The notes under the pieces were generated by a model. That model did not search any database. It was not told the DNA's origin and was given only the letters and a program-made list of their open reading frames with translations. Position numbers and translations under genes: made by a program. A DNA stretch of 64,000 bases from Maratus speciosus (Eukaryota; Arthropoda; Arachnida; Araneae; Salticidae), in the NCBI GenBank assembly GCA_963932465.1, contig OZ010795.1:521797451-521861450 (forward strand), given 5' to 3'. Position 1 is the first letter of the stretch. Every line of letters begins with the position of its first letter. This document shows, piece by piece, positions 1 to 12,030 of the stretch.

Positions 1-25
1 CAACCACGCAGACACTGATAATTGA

Positions 26-159
26 GTTATATGGGGTAGAAGAAGTTCGGGTAATATAGAATGGTCAATACGGATTGCTACAATATCTCGTCCGTACGCG
101 GTGCTACAGCCAAGCGTAAAACTGCCAGACGACTTCCAAGTGCTCGTTGATGCATTGTG
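26..159 (+). CDS. Candidate partial exon at the left edge (unidentified)
   Basis: One frame is open from base 26 to 162. It reads as balanced protein sequence, including RPYAVLQPSVKLPDDF and then QVLVDALW. The stretch is clearly richer in GC and CpG than its surroundings. It meets a strong 5' splice consensus (GCATTGTG/GTGAGT, intron starting at 160) just before the in-frame TGA. The other two frames are closed, so the phase at the donor would be 2. No family is recognised. The 5' boundary is unclear: an in-frame TGA lies at 23-25 and no pyrimidine-rich acceptor precedes it. A 215-bp tandem array follows in what would be the intron. It could equally be a transposon relic. The exon call is inference from composition and splice signal. 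Confidence 0.22.
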
Positions 160-267
160 GTGAGTTCTGTCTGGACACCATTTGTTGGAGTGGCAGGGAA
201 AAATCAAATCTTATTCTCAATTGTTGCGTTTTTTAGCAGGAAATTAAAAAAAAAATTCGTATTATTC

Positions 268-1340
268 GATCTTCGTCTGTGATGTTATCTAAGTTCAGTA
301 TTAATATAAACCTTTATATTTATTCTTGCGTTAATCATTTTACCTTTTTATTTATCATGTTAAAGACTTAAGATGATATTTTGTTAATGCGTGTCGGGTA
401 AAATGGAATATCAGCTAAATAAGATGAACAATTGTTCTACTCCGACGTATTATCTGAGATGGCTTTTTACCAGTTTCTATACGATCTTCGTCTGTGATGT
501 TAACTAAGTTCAGTATTAATTTAAACATATTTATTGTTGTTTAAATCAGTTTACCTTTATGCTAGCATGTTCGAGACTAAAGATGATATATTTTTTCAAA
601 TGGTGTGTCAGGTAAAATGGAATATCAGCTAAATAAAATGAACAATTATTCACTCCGACGCTTTATCTGAGATGGGATTTTTAGCACTTTCTATACGATC
701 TTCGTCTGTGATGTTAACTATGTTTAGTATTAATTTAAACATATTTATTGTTTTGTAAATCAGTTTACCTTTATGTTAGCGTGTTAAAGACTGGAGAGGA
801 TTTATTTTTGCAAATGGTGTGTCCAGTAAAATTGAATATCAGCTAAATAAGATGAACAATTATTCCACTCCGACGTATTATCTGAGATGGGCTTTTTACC
901 AGTGTCTACACCGTCTTCGTCTGTGATGATAACTAAGTTCAGTATTAATTTAAACATATTTATTGCTGTGTAAATCAGTTTACCTTTATGTTACCATGTT
1001 AAAGACTAAAGAGGATTTTTTTTTTCAAATGGTGTGTCGAGTAAAATGGAATATCAGCTAAATAAGATGAACAATTATTCTTCTCCGACCTATTATCTGA
1101 GATGGGTTTTTTACCAGTTTCTACACGATCTTCGTTTGTGATGTTAACTAAGTTCAGTTTTAATTTAAACACTTATATTTATTGTTGTATTTATCAGTTT
1201 ACCTATATGTTAGCATGTTAAAGACTGAAGATGATATTTTTTCAAATGGCGTGTCGTGTAAAATGGACTATCAGCTAGATAAGATGAACAGTCATTCTAC
1301 TCACACATATTATCTGAGATGCTCTTTTTACCAGTTTCTA
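268..1340. repeat. 215-bp tandem array, five units
   Basis: Units begin with the recurring GATCTTCGTCTGTGATGTT at about 268, 483, 697, 912 and 1127, giving steps of 214-215 bp. Each unit also carries AAATGGAATATCAGCTAAAT and a TATTATCTGAGATGG segment. Copies differ by scattered substitutions and 1-2 bp indels, so the array is not fresh. The last copy runs into unique sequence near 1340. A 78-codon open stretch at 1182-1418 is merely a translation of the final unit and is not a gene. Confidence 0.9.
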
Positions 1341-1441
1341 CACCAGATGACGAAGATGCAATATGTCTGTTTTACATTGAAAATTATTCAGAGGTTGAAA
1401 GATGAAAGGAGTGGATAAAATGTATGATGTTTCCAATTCAG

Positions 1442-1607
1442 GCTCATGTGGACTCTCCGGGCGTCGAAACATCAGACTAAATTTGTCATTCTGCATTTTT
1501 CAAAGAATCTGACATTTTTTAGATCATGTACTACTGTTTACATATTACGTAATCTTGGTTATTCTTGGAAATCACAGTTTTTCATGCAGTTTGAATGTTC
1601 CATATAA
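1442..1607 (+). CDS. Candidate terminal exon downstream of the 215-bp array
   Basis: TTTCCAATTCAG ends at 1441 and resembles a 3' splice site. The following bases are suddenly CpG-bearing (CTCTCCGGGCGTCG). Joined in phase 2 to the candidate exon at 26-159, the frame stays open for 54 further codons and stops at 1605-1607. In a different phase the first 39 bases read AHVDSPGVETSD then stop. Which phase applies is unknown. Downstream is AT-rich and could be 3' UTR. No domain is recognised, and the pairing with 26-159 is inference only. Confidence 0.12.
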
Positions 1608-2449
1608 TCCTATTCCATATTACACGACTGGTTCATATTAGCCGAAAAAAAGAACTTCTTTTTTTAAAAAAATAAATATTGGTATTTATTTTTTTCTTCC
1701 ACTTTAAACGTTTTAAAAATGTGTAAAGAAAAAGTCAAATTTTGTACTTTTCTTATTTTGGATGTATCTCAAATTTATTATGTTGACTTACAAAACAAAA
1801 TGTAAATGGTACTCCATAATACTCAAGCTACCTCTATAAAAGCCTGCACAGATTGAAAGAAGCTAAAACAATTCTGATCCTACAGCACACAAGCCAGTAA
1901 TGTTTATTGCAAAAATTTTAACTTGATTTTGTTAAACCAATATTTACATAGAATATTTATTGTATGCAACTGAATTTAACTTGTTATCGTTCAACTCAGA
2001 ATATAATTGTATTTGTTTTTCGTGATTGGTAACCTAAAATTGCTTGGGACTTTCCAGAACTACTGATTATGCTACCCTTTGTCGGACTAATGGTCGCCTG
2101 ACTTCGGCCCCATTTTGTAAATTAATTTTAACTTTAATGCTTTTTTTTTTTTTTATCTTTTGTAAAAGATAGGTGTCTTCCCGTTCTGGCTGGACTGGGC
2201 TTCTGCCTGCGAGCCTCTGCGTGTTGGGAGACCCATGGGTGGAGCGTAAATAAATCTATGTTGGATCTCTGATCAAGTGATCTTGCACCACTCAGACCGT
2301 CAAACCTATATTTTTATTGACGGTACTCAAAATAACTCTGTAACGGATGAAACTATTTTCTTGGGTTTTTTTTGTTGTTGTTTTTCTTCAATTTAATTTA
2401 AGGAAGCTGAAATGGTATTTACGAGTGCTTTTGTTTAAATTTTAAATCG
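1608..2449. other. AT-rich non-coding stretch with one GC-richer block
   Basis: Mostly AT-rich unique sequence with poly-T and poly-A runs. An atypical GC-richer block lies at about 2165-2310 (GGGAGACCCATGGGTGGAGC and neighbours). It looks like part of a dispersed repeat, but no element ends, tRNA-like boxes or coding frame can be assigned to it. Confidence 0.5.
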
Positions 2450-2843
2450 TTAGCCCATTAAAGACTGACGTTGCGTTTCTGCAACATTATATTTCTGATT
2501 TTTGTACTTTTTTTATACCAGTAAAAAAGAGAAGTAAAATTTGCCTTATTTAAATAGCATGATGCGAAGACCTTTGGCCGAGAAGCCTGGGACCTATGTT
2601 CCACATCCCCGGATACTGAACACATGAAGTTGATCACAAGGTTCGTTTCCATGAGCAACAGTGAAAAATAAAATGAGGAGAGGCTAAGAATTAGGATCTT
2701 GAGTTCAAAAAACAAAAATAAAAGAAATCAAGTTAAAAAAGAAATTTACGACTGGAATTAATGAGAAGTTATGGGGGGATGGGGGTATAGAGGTTTGAAC
2801 AGAATAAAATTCCTATAAAACATGATGGTCCTTAATGGGCTAA
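2450..2843. mobile_element. Short TIR element (394 bp, MITE-like)
   Basis: The stretch starts TTAGCCCATTAAAGAC and ends with the inverse of TTAGCCCATTAAGGACC, a 12-bp perfect terminal inverted repeat with an imperfect extension. The interior is not palindromic. An 85-codon minus-strand open stretch (2458-2715) spans most of it but resembles no known transposase. The resemblance to piggyBac-type CCC...TTAA ends is suggestive only, because the TTAA sits inside rather than outside the repeat. It is probably a non-autonomous DNA transposon. Confidence 0.5.
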
Positions 2844-4701
2844 TTTCTATAAAGGTATAAAATTCATATATTTGTGTTTAAAGTGATATATTAAGTTTGC
2901 TTGTTTCTCATTTTGTTAAACAGCCAACAAACAAAAAATCGTTTTGAGTCGTTTCAGATTAAAGTAAGTGGAAATTTTTGGGTAGGCGTATGATTCTAAA
3001 ACTTAAAAAAATATATGGGTTTTGAAAGTCCAAATTATATCTTTTTCTGTACAAATCTACATGCGTCTATATCATTCATAGTTTAAAAAAAAGAAAAGTT
3101 TAGAATACAGTGGTATTTATAAAACATTAAATAAATTTTATACAGAAAGATTAAAAATTCGCATTTAAACATTTTTCACATTTAAGCAAATGTGTTAATT
3201 TTCTAAAAATGGAATGTTATACAGAAGGAAAGCTATTTTGAAAGAAATATATATATATAATAATCAGCGCAAAACGTTATCATGAGAGTGTGATAAAAGC
3301 TTATTTCAGAACCGTCTTAATATCTTTTAAAATTATAAATCATAAAATCATACCTTTAATCTTCATTTTCAACAACTAAATTCAATCATACTATCGCGCT
3401 CGAAGCAGAGCTTGAAAAATACGAACTAAAGTATTACGAAACCTCCTTCAAAACATCTCCTATATGCATCTTACCCATATTTTGAGAAGATGTGCTTTTG
3501 AAGTAAATCCATACAGTGAAGACATTCAATGGATTGAGATCTCGTAATCCACCCATGGGACATTGAAATGGGCAAATATCAACCAAAAACATTGTTTCTG
3601 CAAAGTATTACAAATACTTACAAAAATGGTAATAGCAAAAGCTCTTTTATACTTAACATAAATTCATTGCGAACACACAATATGGAAAATAAGATTTCTC
3701 CACAAGGCTGAATGGTCTAAATACGGCAATGTATTTTCTAAAGTTATTTTACTAAAGTCATTTCTAATTATGTCTTTAGGTGAATAAATTCGAACTAATA
3801 ATTTTTTTAGGTAAAAAATGTATTAATTTACGAATGATGTTTTGTAGGGCAGAATGTTAAATCCATTTCACAAGCAGTAGCAAATACAGTGTTCGTTTGT
3901 ATGCTATCTATAATTGTCCCATGTACATGCATCATCGTATTGAAATTAAAAACTGCCATCATTGTATAAAGCATTGAACGAATTTTTTTTTTTTCTTTTT
4001 TATAAGTTTATATAATACACTGAAACCAAGCGCAGGCATTTTTCAGTATTTGAAATAAATATAAACAATCAGTAATATTGGACGGGCTCAAAACATTTTG
4101 AGTACAATAACGCACATATTTGTTCTCGCTTAGTGTGTATGTGTGTGAAGAGAAAGAGGGGAGGAGCGAATGATTAAAGTTTAATTCGAAATTAAGTTAA
4201 ATTATGTTTTTTTTTTTTTTTTTTAAATTAAATTATTATAATTTAATTATAATTATATAAATAATTTTATTAAATTATATTCTTATAAGTTCTTCCTTAT
4301 AAATACATTAATATTTATTTTAAATAACATTAGAATTGCTAACTATTGAAAGTGAAAAAAACTAAATGTCAGGAAAAGCATAAATTTTAGTCACCTAAGT
4401 GCTTTATCAATTCAAGACATCAAAACAGACGTCAAAAGATGCAGGAAATTTGCTTTCGTGAGAAATTTTAGTATACATCGGCTGAAGGGGTTTACAGATC
4501 CCCTGTAAATCTAATTGATGTCTTTAATATTTTTCAGATAGAACTATTTTGAGAACGTTAATAAAACAAAATTTTATTTCAGCGATTAAATAATTCAAAA
4601 AATAAATTACGAATTAAATCAATTGAGATTGGGTGGGCGGAGGGATCCAATTATTGGATGGGCTCACGTTCCTTGTATAAGTTGGTGCCACTGTAAATAA
4701 T
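2844..4701. other. AT-rich sequence, no gene seen
   Basis: No open frame with protein-like composition, RNA gene or complete element was found. It contains a short (TA) run near 3248, poly-T runs near 3986 and 4207, and A/T-only stretches around 4225-4275. Confidence 0.5.
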
Positions 4702-5702
4702 ATATCTAACAAAAACATAGCTGTGAAAAAAGGGAGCCAAGTTCTGTAAAGACAATGGCAAGAAAAGAAGAGCTATCTAAGTGGGTGCCAAGTTCAAATA
4801 AAATTCACTCAAACTTACCTACTGAAGTATTATAGCATTTTTTAAATTGTTTAGAAATAAAAATTATTGATAGCATAATAATAATAAATCTAGAACTTGG
4901 CAAGTTTTTACTCACGAGTCATTTATTTTTAATAATGACATTATCATATCAAATCTTGTTATTTCATGATTGGAAGCCTTAATTTGAGTGAGCTCCTTCA
5001 CCTTGAAGGGCGGTGGGATAAAATATATCCCACCTAATTTAACTGCAAAATTCCACATTGATACTAGAATTCAGGACTAAAAGTTTAATTTTATTAAATA
5101 CGTGAAAAGAAGCTTTTACCCATTTTGAAATAAATTTCTTTTGTAAATTCTGGTGTGATTCAATCATTTCAGTATTTCACGAATAAATGTTATTTACCCC
5201 TGAAAGGGTTAAAGGGGTGCAGTCTCTAGAGTGATGACCAATAACAAGCGTAAGTATATCTGTCTCTTTGTCAGTCATCTTAGTCTGTTTGCATTGAGGT
5301 TTCTGGAGGTGGGTGCTAGAGTGTTAACCAAAGACGAGCGGGAGTGTATCTGTGTATTTATTGGTTTATCAAATCTTTAACATGAGTCATTTTATTATAA
5401 TAATATCTATATTATTTGTTTTGTAATGTCATTGAAATTAATATTAGCATCACCATTTTATTAAGACATGAAATTGATAGGCATAACATTTATCAAAAAC
5501 TTGCCAAGTTCTAGATTTATTATTAATATGCTATCAATAATTTTTATTTCTAAACAATTTAGAAAATGCTATAATACTTCAGTAGGTAAGTTTGAGTGAA
5601 TTTTATTTGAAGTTGGCACCCACTTAGATATCACTTCCTTTCTTGCCATTGTCTTTACAGAACTTGGCTCCCTTTTTTCACAGCTATGTTTTTGTTAGAT
5701 AT
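4702..5702. mobile_element. 1.0-kb foldback element with 210-bp inverted arms
   Basis: The left arm (4702-4912) begins TATCTAACAAAAACATAGC. The right arm (5490-5702) is its reverse complement with few differences, including the GGGAGCCAAGTTCTGTAAAG and CTAGAACTTGGCAAG segments. The loop of about 580 bp contains two imperfect copies of a block with AGAGTG.T.ACCAA.. (near 5228 and 5320), each followed by a TATCTGTSTNTTT segment. No transposase is present. A non-autonomous foldback DNA transposon is the simplest reading. Confidence 0.75.
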
Positions 5703-6510
5703 CATTACTTTTTGTAAAGTTACAATATATTTAGACATTTTACTTAATGCTTTTTAATGTGTTTACATGTGACTATTTTATTCACCAAGCAACATTCAAT
5801 TATAAATTAAATTTCCTGCAACAAACTATTTAGCTGTCATTTTGCTGCAGAAATCTATATTTTAATACTGCTACATTGAATGCATGTTTTGAGACGAAAT
5901 ATATTGATTCGAAAATTTTATTGTTTCTGAAACAACAATTCCTATTAAATTCCTATATTAAATTTTCCAATTAAATATCCTATAGCTGGGCCTGCTTTTC
6001 TGTACTGAAAGTGAAAAATAAAGTTATGTGCTTATGCCACACTATGTATCGTTCATCCATGGGTGCCGGCAAAGAGGCAGTACAGAGGAAGGATATTGCC
6101 CCTCACTGGATTTTCAAATTTAATTAAATAAATATCCTTTTCTCTGATGATTTTGAAAATAACAAGTGGGTAAGTGTGATCGCAGATCGCACAGAGGGTT
6201 TCGTTTAATATTCCTTTCAAAACACTTTATTCTTTTGAAAAATCTTAGTTCCACATTTCGCAACCAGGGGAGCACTCTATTCTAAACAAACCTTTATCCG
6301 AACTAAACTACGTTTTACATACTATCCGTAGATATATTAGTCGAGGTGATTGAGCCCATAGCACCGAGATAAGTAGGCGCACCTGGCGGTAAAAACTGGA
6401 ACTAAAATATGCAAGGCTATGGTGCATAATATGAAAGAATGGTCAAAGGGGTGTCGGCAAAAGTTAGAAAAATGCTCCCCGTGTGAAAAGGGTGGAGGTT
6501 AGAAAAATTG
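5703..6510. other. Non-coding, scattered repeat similarity
   Basis: No gene seen. A segment near 6452-6482 (GGCAAAAGTTAGAAAA followed by TGCTCCCC) closely resembles part of the foldback element at 20559-21208. This points to an old copy of a related repeat. Confidence 0.4.
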
Positions 6511-7665
6511 CTTAAAATACACAAGTTAGAGCCCGGAGGAGTAAATAATATAAGACTTTTTGAAAATTTTATGATTTGTCGTGTGGTCCGAGTTATTCAG
6601 CTATACGTATGCAAAAAGTCATTTCTCCAACTTAATTAGGGGCTCCCTTAGATAGAATTGCTTAAAATACATATGTGGTAGCTCAAAGGGTTAAGCGTAA
6701 GACTTTTTCAAGATTTTATAATTTGTCGCCTGGCGTCAAGTGTTCTTCTAAAAGTATGCAAAATTTCAAGTCTGTAATTAAATAAGGGGCTCAGTTAGAA
6801 AGAATTGCTTAAAATACGCATGTAGAAGCCCAAAGGGTTAAATGTACGACTTTTTCAAAATTTTATGATTTGTCGCATGATGGTGTTCAGCTATAAGTAT
6901 GCAAATTTTCACGCCTCCAACCTAATTAGGGGCTCACTTAGAAAATATTGTTTAAAATACACATGTGAGAGCCCGAAGTGGCTAAATGTACGACTTTTTC
7001 CAAAATTTTACGGTTTGTCATTTGATGTGAGGTGTTCAGCTGTAAGTTTGCAAAATTTCACGCCTCCAACCTAAATAGGGGCTCACTTAGAAAGAATTGT
7101 TTAAAATACACATGTTGGAGCCCAAAGGGTTAAATGTACGACTTTTTGAAAATTTTATGATTTGTCGTTTGATGTGAGGTGTTCAGCTATAAGTATGCAA
7201 AATTTCACGCCTCCAACCTAATTAGAGGCTCACTTTGAAAGAATTGTTTAAAATGCACATGGGGGATCCCAAAGGGTTAAATGTTCGACTTTTTCAAAAT
7301 TTTATGATTTCTCGTTTGTTGTGAGGTGTTCAGCTATAAGAATGCAAAATTTCACCCCTCCAACCTAATTAGGGCTCACTTAGAAAGAATTTATTAAAAT
7401 ACACATGTGGGAGCGCAAAGGGTTAAATGTACGACTTTTTCAAAATTTTATAGACTGTCATTTGATGTGAGGTGTTCAGCTATAAGTATGCAAAATTTCA
7501 CGCCTCCAACCTAGTTAGAGGCTCATATAGAAAGAATTGTTTAAAATACACATGTGGGAGTCCAAAGGGTTAAATGTACGACTTTTTCAAATTTTTATAA
7601 TTTGTCGTATGATGTGTGGTGTTCGGCTATAAGTATGCAAAATTTCAAGTCTCCAACGAGTATAG
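6511..7665. repeat. 147-bp tandem array, eight units
   Basis: The marker (C/T)TTAAAATACAC recurs near 6511, 6661, 6808, 6951, 7100, 7247, 7393 and 7540, a step of 143-150 bp. Each unit also has CAAAGGGTTAAATGTACGAC, a TTTTATGATTTGTCG segment, GGTGTTCAGCTATAAGTATG and CTCCAACCTAATTAGGGGCT. Divergence between units is modest. The array is embedded in a larger element, because the sequence right after it (7690-7900) is shared with the Helitron at 40800-41508. Confidence 0.9.
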
Positions 7666-7689
7666 TTTCTGAGAACGGGCTCTGTGACA

Positions 7690-7900
7690 GACAGAATATC
7701 TCAATTTGTTGATTTTCTGTAAGCAAGTAAACCTAGATAAACCCCCAGTAAGTAGATAGGTTTACAATGGAAGTCTATGAGAATTTGTTGAAATATTAGA
7801 AATATCGCCAAGGTAGCGTCACTTTTGGCGACTCATTTTGGTCGCCAAATTTGGCGATATATCGCCATGTTGGCGAGAAACTTAGCGGTATTTGGAGACA
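7690..7900 (-). repeat. Module shared with the small Helitron at 40.8 kb
   Basis: Read on the minus strand, this stretch matches about 40915-41125. The shared features, in order, are several TTGGCGA-type words (GGTCGCCAAATTTGGCGA), a GGGAGTCTATGG-like segment and AATATCTCAATTT. Identity is high enough to follow by eye across about 200 bp. It marks a diverged Helitron-related copy that has acquired the 147-bp array next to it. Confidence 0.6.
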
Positions 7901-8019
7901 TAACAGCGTCCCCTTCTACGGCAAATTAAAATTTCGCCTAATAGACGTAATGTTAAAGTAAAAATGGGCACCTCGAGATGGGTAATTCATCGATTTTCAC
8001 AATTTTTTTTATTTTTTTC

Positions 8020-8340
8020 CTTAGTTTTATAGTGTAAACGAACTTCGCACCAAATTTGAAGTATGTCGCTGCAGTAGATATACGAGATCTGTTTGATGAG
8101 TGAGTGAGTCAGTCAATCAGTCAGTCAGTGGTAAAATTATCGATTATCAGATATTTTCAAATGTCTTTATCTCGGAAACTAATTATGAGTTATTTATAAA
8201 ATTTTGGATTTTAGGTAATTAGGGTGGCCTTACTACACATTTCGTATAACAAGATGTAGGTCTCATAGATTTTCAGTAGTAGAGCATTGAAATTTGACGA
8301 AAACAGCTTGAAATGGTTCGTGTAAATAACACATGGCTAT
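8020..8340. repeat. GTGA/GTCA microsatellite followed by conserved box
   Basis: A short array of GAGTGAGTCAGTCAATCAGT lies at about 8098-8130. It is preceded by a CACCAAATTTGAAGTATGTC segment and followed by TTTATCTCGGAAACTAATTA. This microsatellite-plus-box arrangement recurs in other repeats of the window (see findings). No element ends were identified. Confidence 0.45.
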
Positions 8341-8644
8341 GTCAGGCGAACTTGGCTGACACACTGCCGTGTGTCTAGATTTGATAGATTTTTTTTCAAA
8401 TTAATCTTAGCGAAAAACCTTACTTAAGAATTCTTAGAACAACATTTAATATATAACCTAATATAACCTAATATAAATATATAACATAAAAAATTATTTA
8501 AAGTCGGGTCTTTAATTTCAAATCCTGACACATTTATATATATATATATAAACAGTGCTACAAAGCAATTACAGAATTACAAAACCGAAATTCTGCTTTT
8601 TCAGGATTTAGTGTTGAATATAATTTACTATATATATATATATA

Positions 8645-10100
8645 TCTATTCTAAAAAAAAGTAACTACCGCTGTCACCGCCGACGCCGCCGCCGGTTTTG
8701 AATTTTTTGTGACCGGAGGTCTTTCTTCGTTAATATTAAGGAAAATAATGCATACAAAAATATGAAAATCGGTAGTATTATACAAAAATGTTTGATAAAC
8801 ACGCTGATGCAGACAGTTTTCAGATCGAAGAATTATTTTAAGAGATATTTAATGCTAAAGTTGGACAAAATCGTTCCACTAAAAAAGTTTTATAGGAGCA
8901 AAAACTGTTCATAGGAATTTAATCATTTTTAGATCATTTTATGCGTTAGAATTTGCCGGAGTGCAGATTGCATTCATTTTTTTTTATTTTGACTAATTTT
9001 TTGAGGTTTTATTTCTATTTTAAATTCAGATTTTCACCATTTCTAGAGATATTTTTAACAGATTTTAGAAAGTGATATTAATTTAAACTGTTGCCAACTG
9101 TATAAACAGCGGAAACAATAATGTTTGCTTCAAAAAAAAATTATTTATACGCGTAAATAAATTAAAAATTTATTTACACGTGACTATTATAAACAGAAAA
9201 AAACATTTGGAATTAGAATTAAATAATTATGCACAAAAAGCAGGAACTTATTAAAAATTACGTCATAAAAACTATAATTACACGTGAATTTTAAGAGAGA
9301 AAGGAATTTGTAAAACAATAAATTCATTAACATGCGTTAGAAGTCTTAAATAGGAGAAATTACGTCATTTTTACATCACACTACAGTTATTACATAAAAT
9401 GAACACAAAATAATATTGGAAAACGGTTTAAATTTAGAAATTGCGCTAGACATTTATTTGATATTTTAAGAGGATACTTTTCAACTATTTTTGTTAGGAA
9501 AGCGCAAATAATATTTCATTTCTAACGCAAGTATTTTCATGTGAATATTAAAAACAGAAAGAATAGTTTGGTCAAAATTACGTCAGATTAAAAACGATTA
9601 ATTTAAAATGTCTCATTTAAAAGAACTTTCTTTTCACTTTGTTAAAAAATACCAGGAGACAAAGACTCTGTCTACTTAATTCCTTTTATATTAGCTTATT
9701 TTGAAATGTTGTTACACGTGTCTACGTCATCAAGTTATTTTTATTTCGATGTTTTATTTGTATTTTAATTAATGTTGTACTAATTTATTTGTTTTTTCGT
9801 TATTTAAAATAAAAATTATGTCAATTTGTATAATTTGGCGAGTGGTTTGGCGATTTATATAATTTGGCGAAATTGGTCAACGGGATAATCAAGTAGTACC
9901 GCAACGGATTTGGCGTTAAAATTCCCCAATCAAAGAGAAATGAATAGAAATCCGTTTATAGAGAGATCGCCTCTGTTTTTTAAATTATAATTCAATCTTT
10001 CGAAATCTTTTTAAAGCCGATCAAATTAGCGTGCATTTAGAGTCTACTGTGCCTGGACGGGGGTTGGCGAGCGTAGCTCGTAGGGGGCCGAGCCCCCTAG
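8645..10100 (+). mobile_element. Non-autonomous Helitron, copy A (complete)
   Basis: The element starts TCTATTCTAAAAAA right after an A and ends in CTAG right before a T, as expected for Helitron insertion between A and T. Near the 3' end is a GGGGGC-CGA-GCCCCC hairpin (6-bp stem) directly before CTAG, preceded by GTTGGCGAGCGTAGCTCG. The 1456-bp body has no Rep/helicase frame. It shows GCCGCCGCC-type triplets near the 5' end and several ACACGTGA and ACGTCA words. Copies B, C and D in this window share the whole body. The left flank is a (TA)n tract. Such elements rely on an autonomous Helitron elsewhere. Confidence 0.88.
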
Positions 10101-10568
10101 TATACTAAATTTTTAAATTTATTCTTAAAAAAATCTGTATGGATCGATCATTATTAAGAAATGCAATTTTAAATTTTCATTGCATATATCAATATCAGAA
10201 TGAAGGACAAAAAACTGAATATATATATATATATATATATTCATTCCATTCAACTTAAATTTATATGTTCTCTATTTTTTTATCTTTAATTTATTCAAGA
10301 TGACTGTAGATAAGAAAATATTCGCAAAGCTAAAACCGATAGTCAAAGTTGAAGTGAACTTTAACATAAACCTAGAATTTAAAGGCGCAAATGTTATTGA
10401 TGCATCTGCTCGCTCGTTCAGAAAACAAAATGTTAGTGATCTGTAAAATAGAAGAAAGAAAAAAAAGTGTACTTTGAAAAACCTACTTTTCAAATAGGAG
10501 TAGGAAAAATTTTTGTCTTATAATAAAAAATAGAAATATAAGTGTACGATTTTGAAAAAATATATTTC

Positions 10569-10636
<68 letters not shown>

Positions 10637-10997
10637 AATGATGATGGACATAAAATTGAACAATAAGGTTTAATACAATGAAAGAAGAATAACAAATTCC
10701 CTCTACTAATAATATAAGAAATTTAAAAAAATATTGAGAAAGTTAAATTACGTGCTATTTTTTTTTTTTTTTTTTTGCATCATTTTTCAACTATTATATG
10801 ACAGTTTATTTTCATAATTCAGATTTATAATTAAGAGTTTTTTTATGTAAAGTAAAATAATTTGGATACATATTAATTTATATACCACTATGACTAACAA
10901 TAAGTCGGTTTTTGACGTTGAACTTTGTCTAAAATATTTTCAATAGATATCATCCCAGTTATTAAAAAAATTATAAAAGAAAAATGAATAAGAATGG

Positions 10998-11049
<52 letters not shown>

Positions 11050-11100
11050 CACTATTTTTAATCAGACAAAATATTTCTAACTGTAAACTTAAGTTACATT
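10101..11100. repeat. Low-complexity AT tract
   Basis: Contains (TA)n tracts at about 10218-10240 and 10577-10631, a poly-T near 10759-10776, and a poly-A of more than 40 bases at 11000-11043. No coding or RNA signal was seen. Confidence 0.8.
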
Positions 11101-12030
11101 TTAACCCTCTATGTACTGAATTAGGAATTCATGAAAAATTTATCTTCTAAGGCATTTTTCGTGAAGTTTTGAAACTACATTAGAAGAAATAAGTAAGCAT
11201 TTGAAGGATTTTAGAAGGATTGAAGGATTTAGAAGGATTAATTAAATTTGAATTTATATGGTTTTTGTGCAATATTTGTAACACTACTCAAAACTTTTAT
11301 TTTAAATACTTTTTTAGTATTTTGCAGAATTAGGAAATGTACAAATATAATGTTCTTACACTAGAAATATAGAATTATTTCCGAATTGAAAAATCCCCCC
11401 CCCCCCCACCGACGCCAAGAAAGCTGAAAAGACGAAAAGGCAAAAGAAATCATCCTTTTGAAAATATTTTTGTTTTGTGTACCAGCCGCATTTAATGTTT
11501 TCAGTGATTAAAAATTCTAAATAAACTATAAATATTTATAATTTTTATTTCACACAGGAAAAAAAAAATTATAAAAGGTTAACTTTATCTATTTTGTGAG
11601 TAATTTAGAATTAAAAAACTTTAAACTAATAGTGTGGGAACATTCTTTGTATATGTGATTTTATAACAGAAGGAGACATTTTAAATAAATAATCTTTTTA
11701 TTACTCTTTCTTAATTTTTAGTTAAGTTTTTTTTTAATTTGACGGCATACATTCCTTCTCCATGTATATATATATTCTTAAAATATAAGTACAGAAATAT
11801 TAATTGAAAAATCCACCCCCCCTGACGCCAAGAAAGCTGAAAAATGCAAAGGCCCTTTTAAAAATATTTTTGTTTTGTGTAACCAATAATGCTTTTGGAA
11901 CAAGATAAAGTAATGCATGTATAACTCTTTGTAAGCTGTATTAATACTAATAGATGTATGAAATGAATTTTATAACACGTTGTTTTAATGGTACTGATGT
12001 GTACCAGCAGTAGATAAAGGGTTAGATAAC
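11100..12030. mobile_element. Possible TIR element with an internal 417-bp duplication
   Basis: The left side reads TTAACCCTCTATGTACTG. The inverse of the right side reads TAACCCTTTATCTACTG, a match of most positions over 17 bp, as in piggyBac-type MITEs elsewhere in the window. Inside, a block containing GACGCCAAGAAAGCTGAAAA and ATATTTTTGTTTTGTGTA occurs at about 11389-11485 and again at 11806-11890. Each copy is preceded by a run of C residues. The duplication is clear. The element ends are uncertain because the right flank lacks a clean TTAA. Confidence 0.4.

Noticed and set aside
1182..1418. 78-codon open stretch
   Set aside because: It lies in the last unit of the 215-bp tandem array, and the frame is not conserved in the other units.
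6511..7665. CRISPR array
   Set aside because: The repeats are contiguous units of about 147 bp without short repeats and unique spacers, and the genome is eukaryotic.
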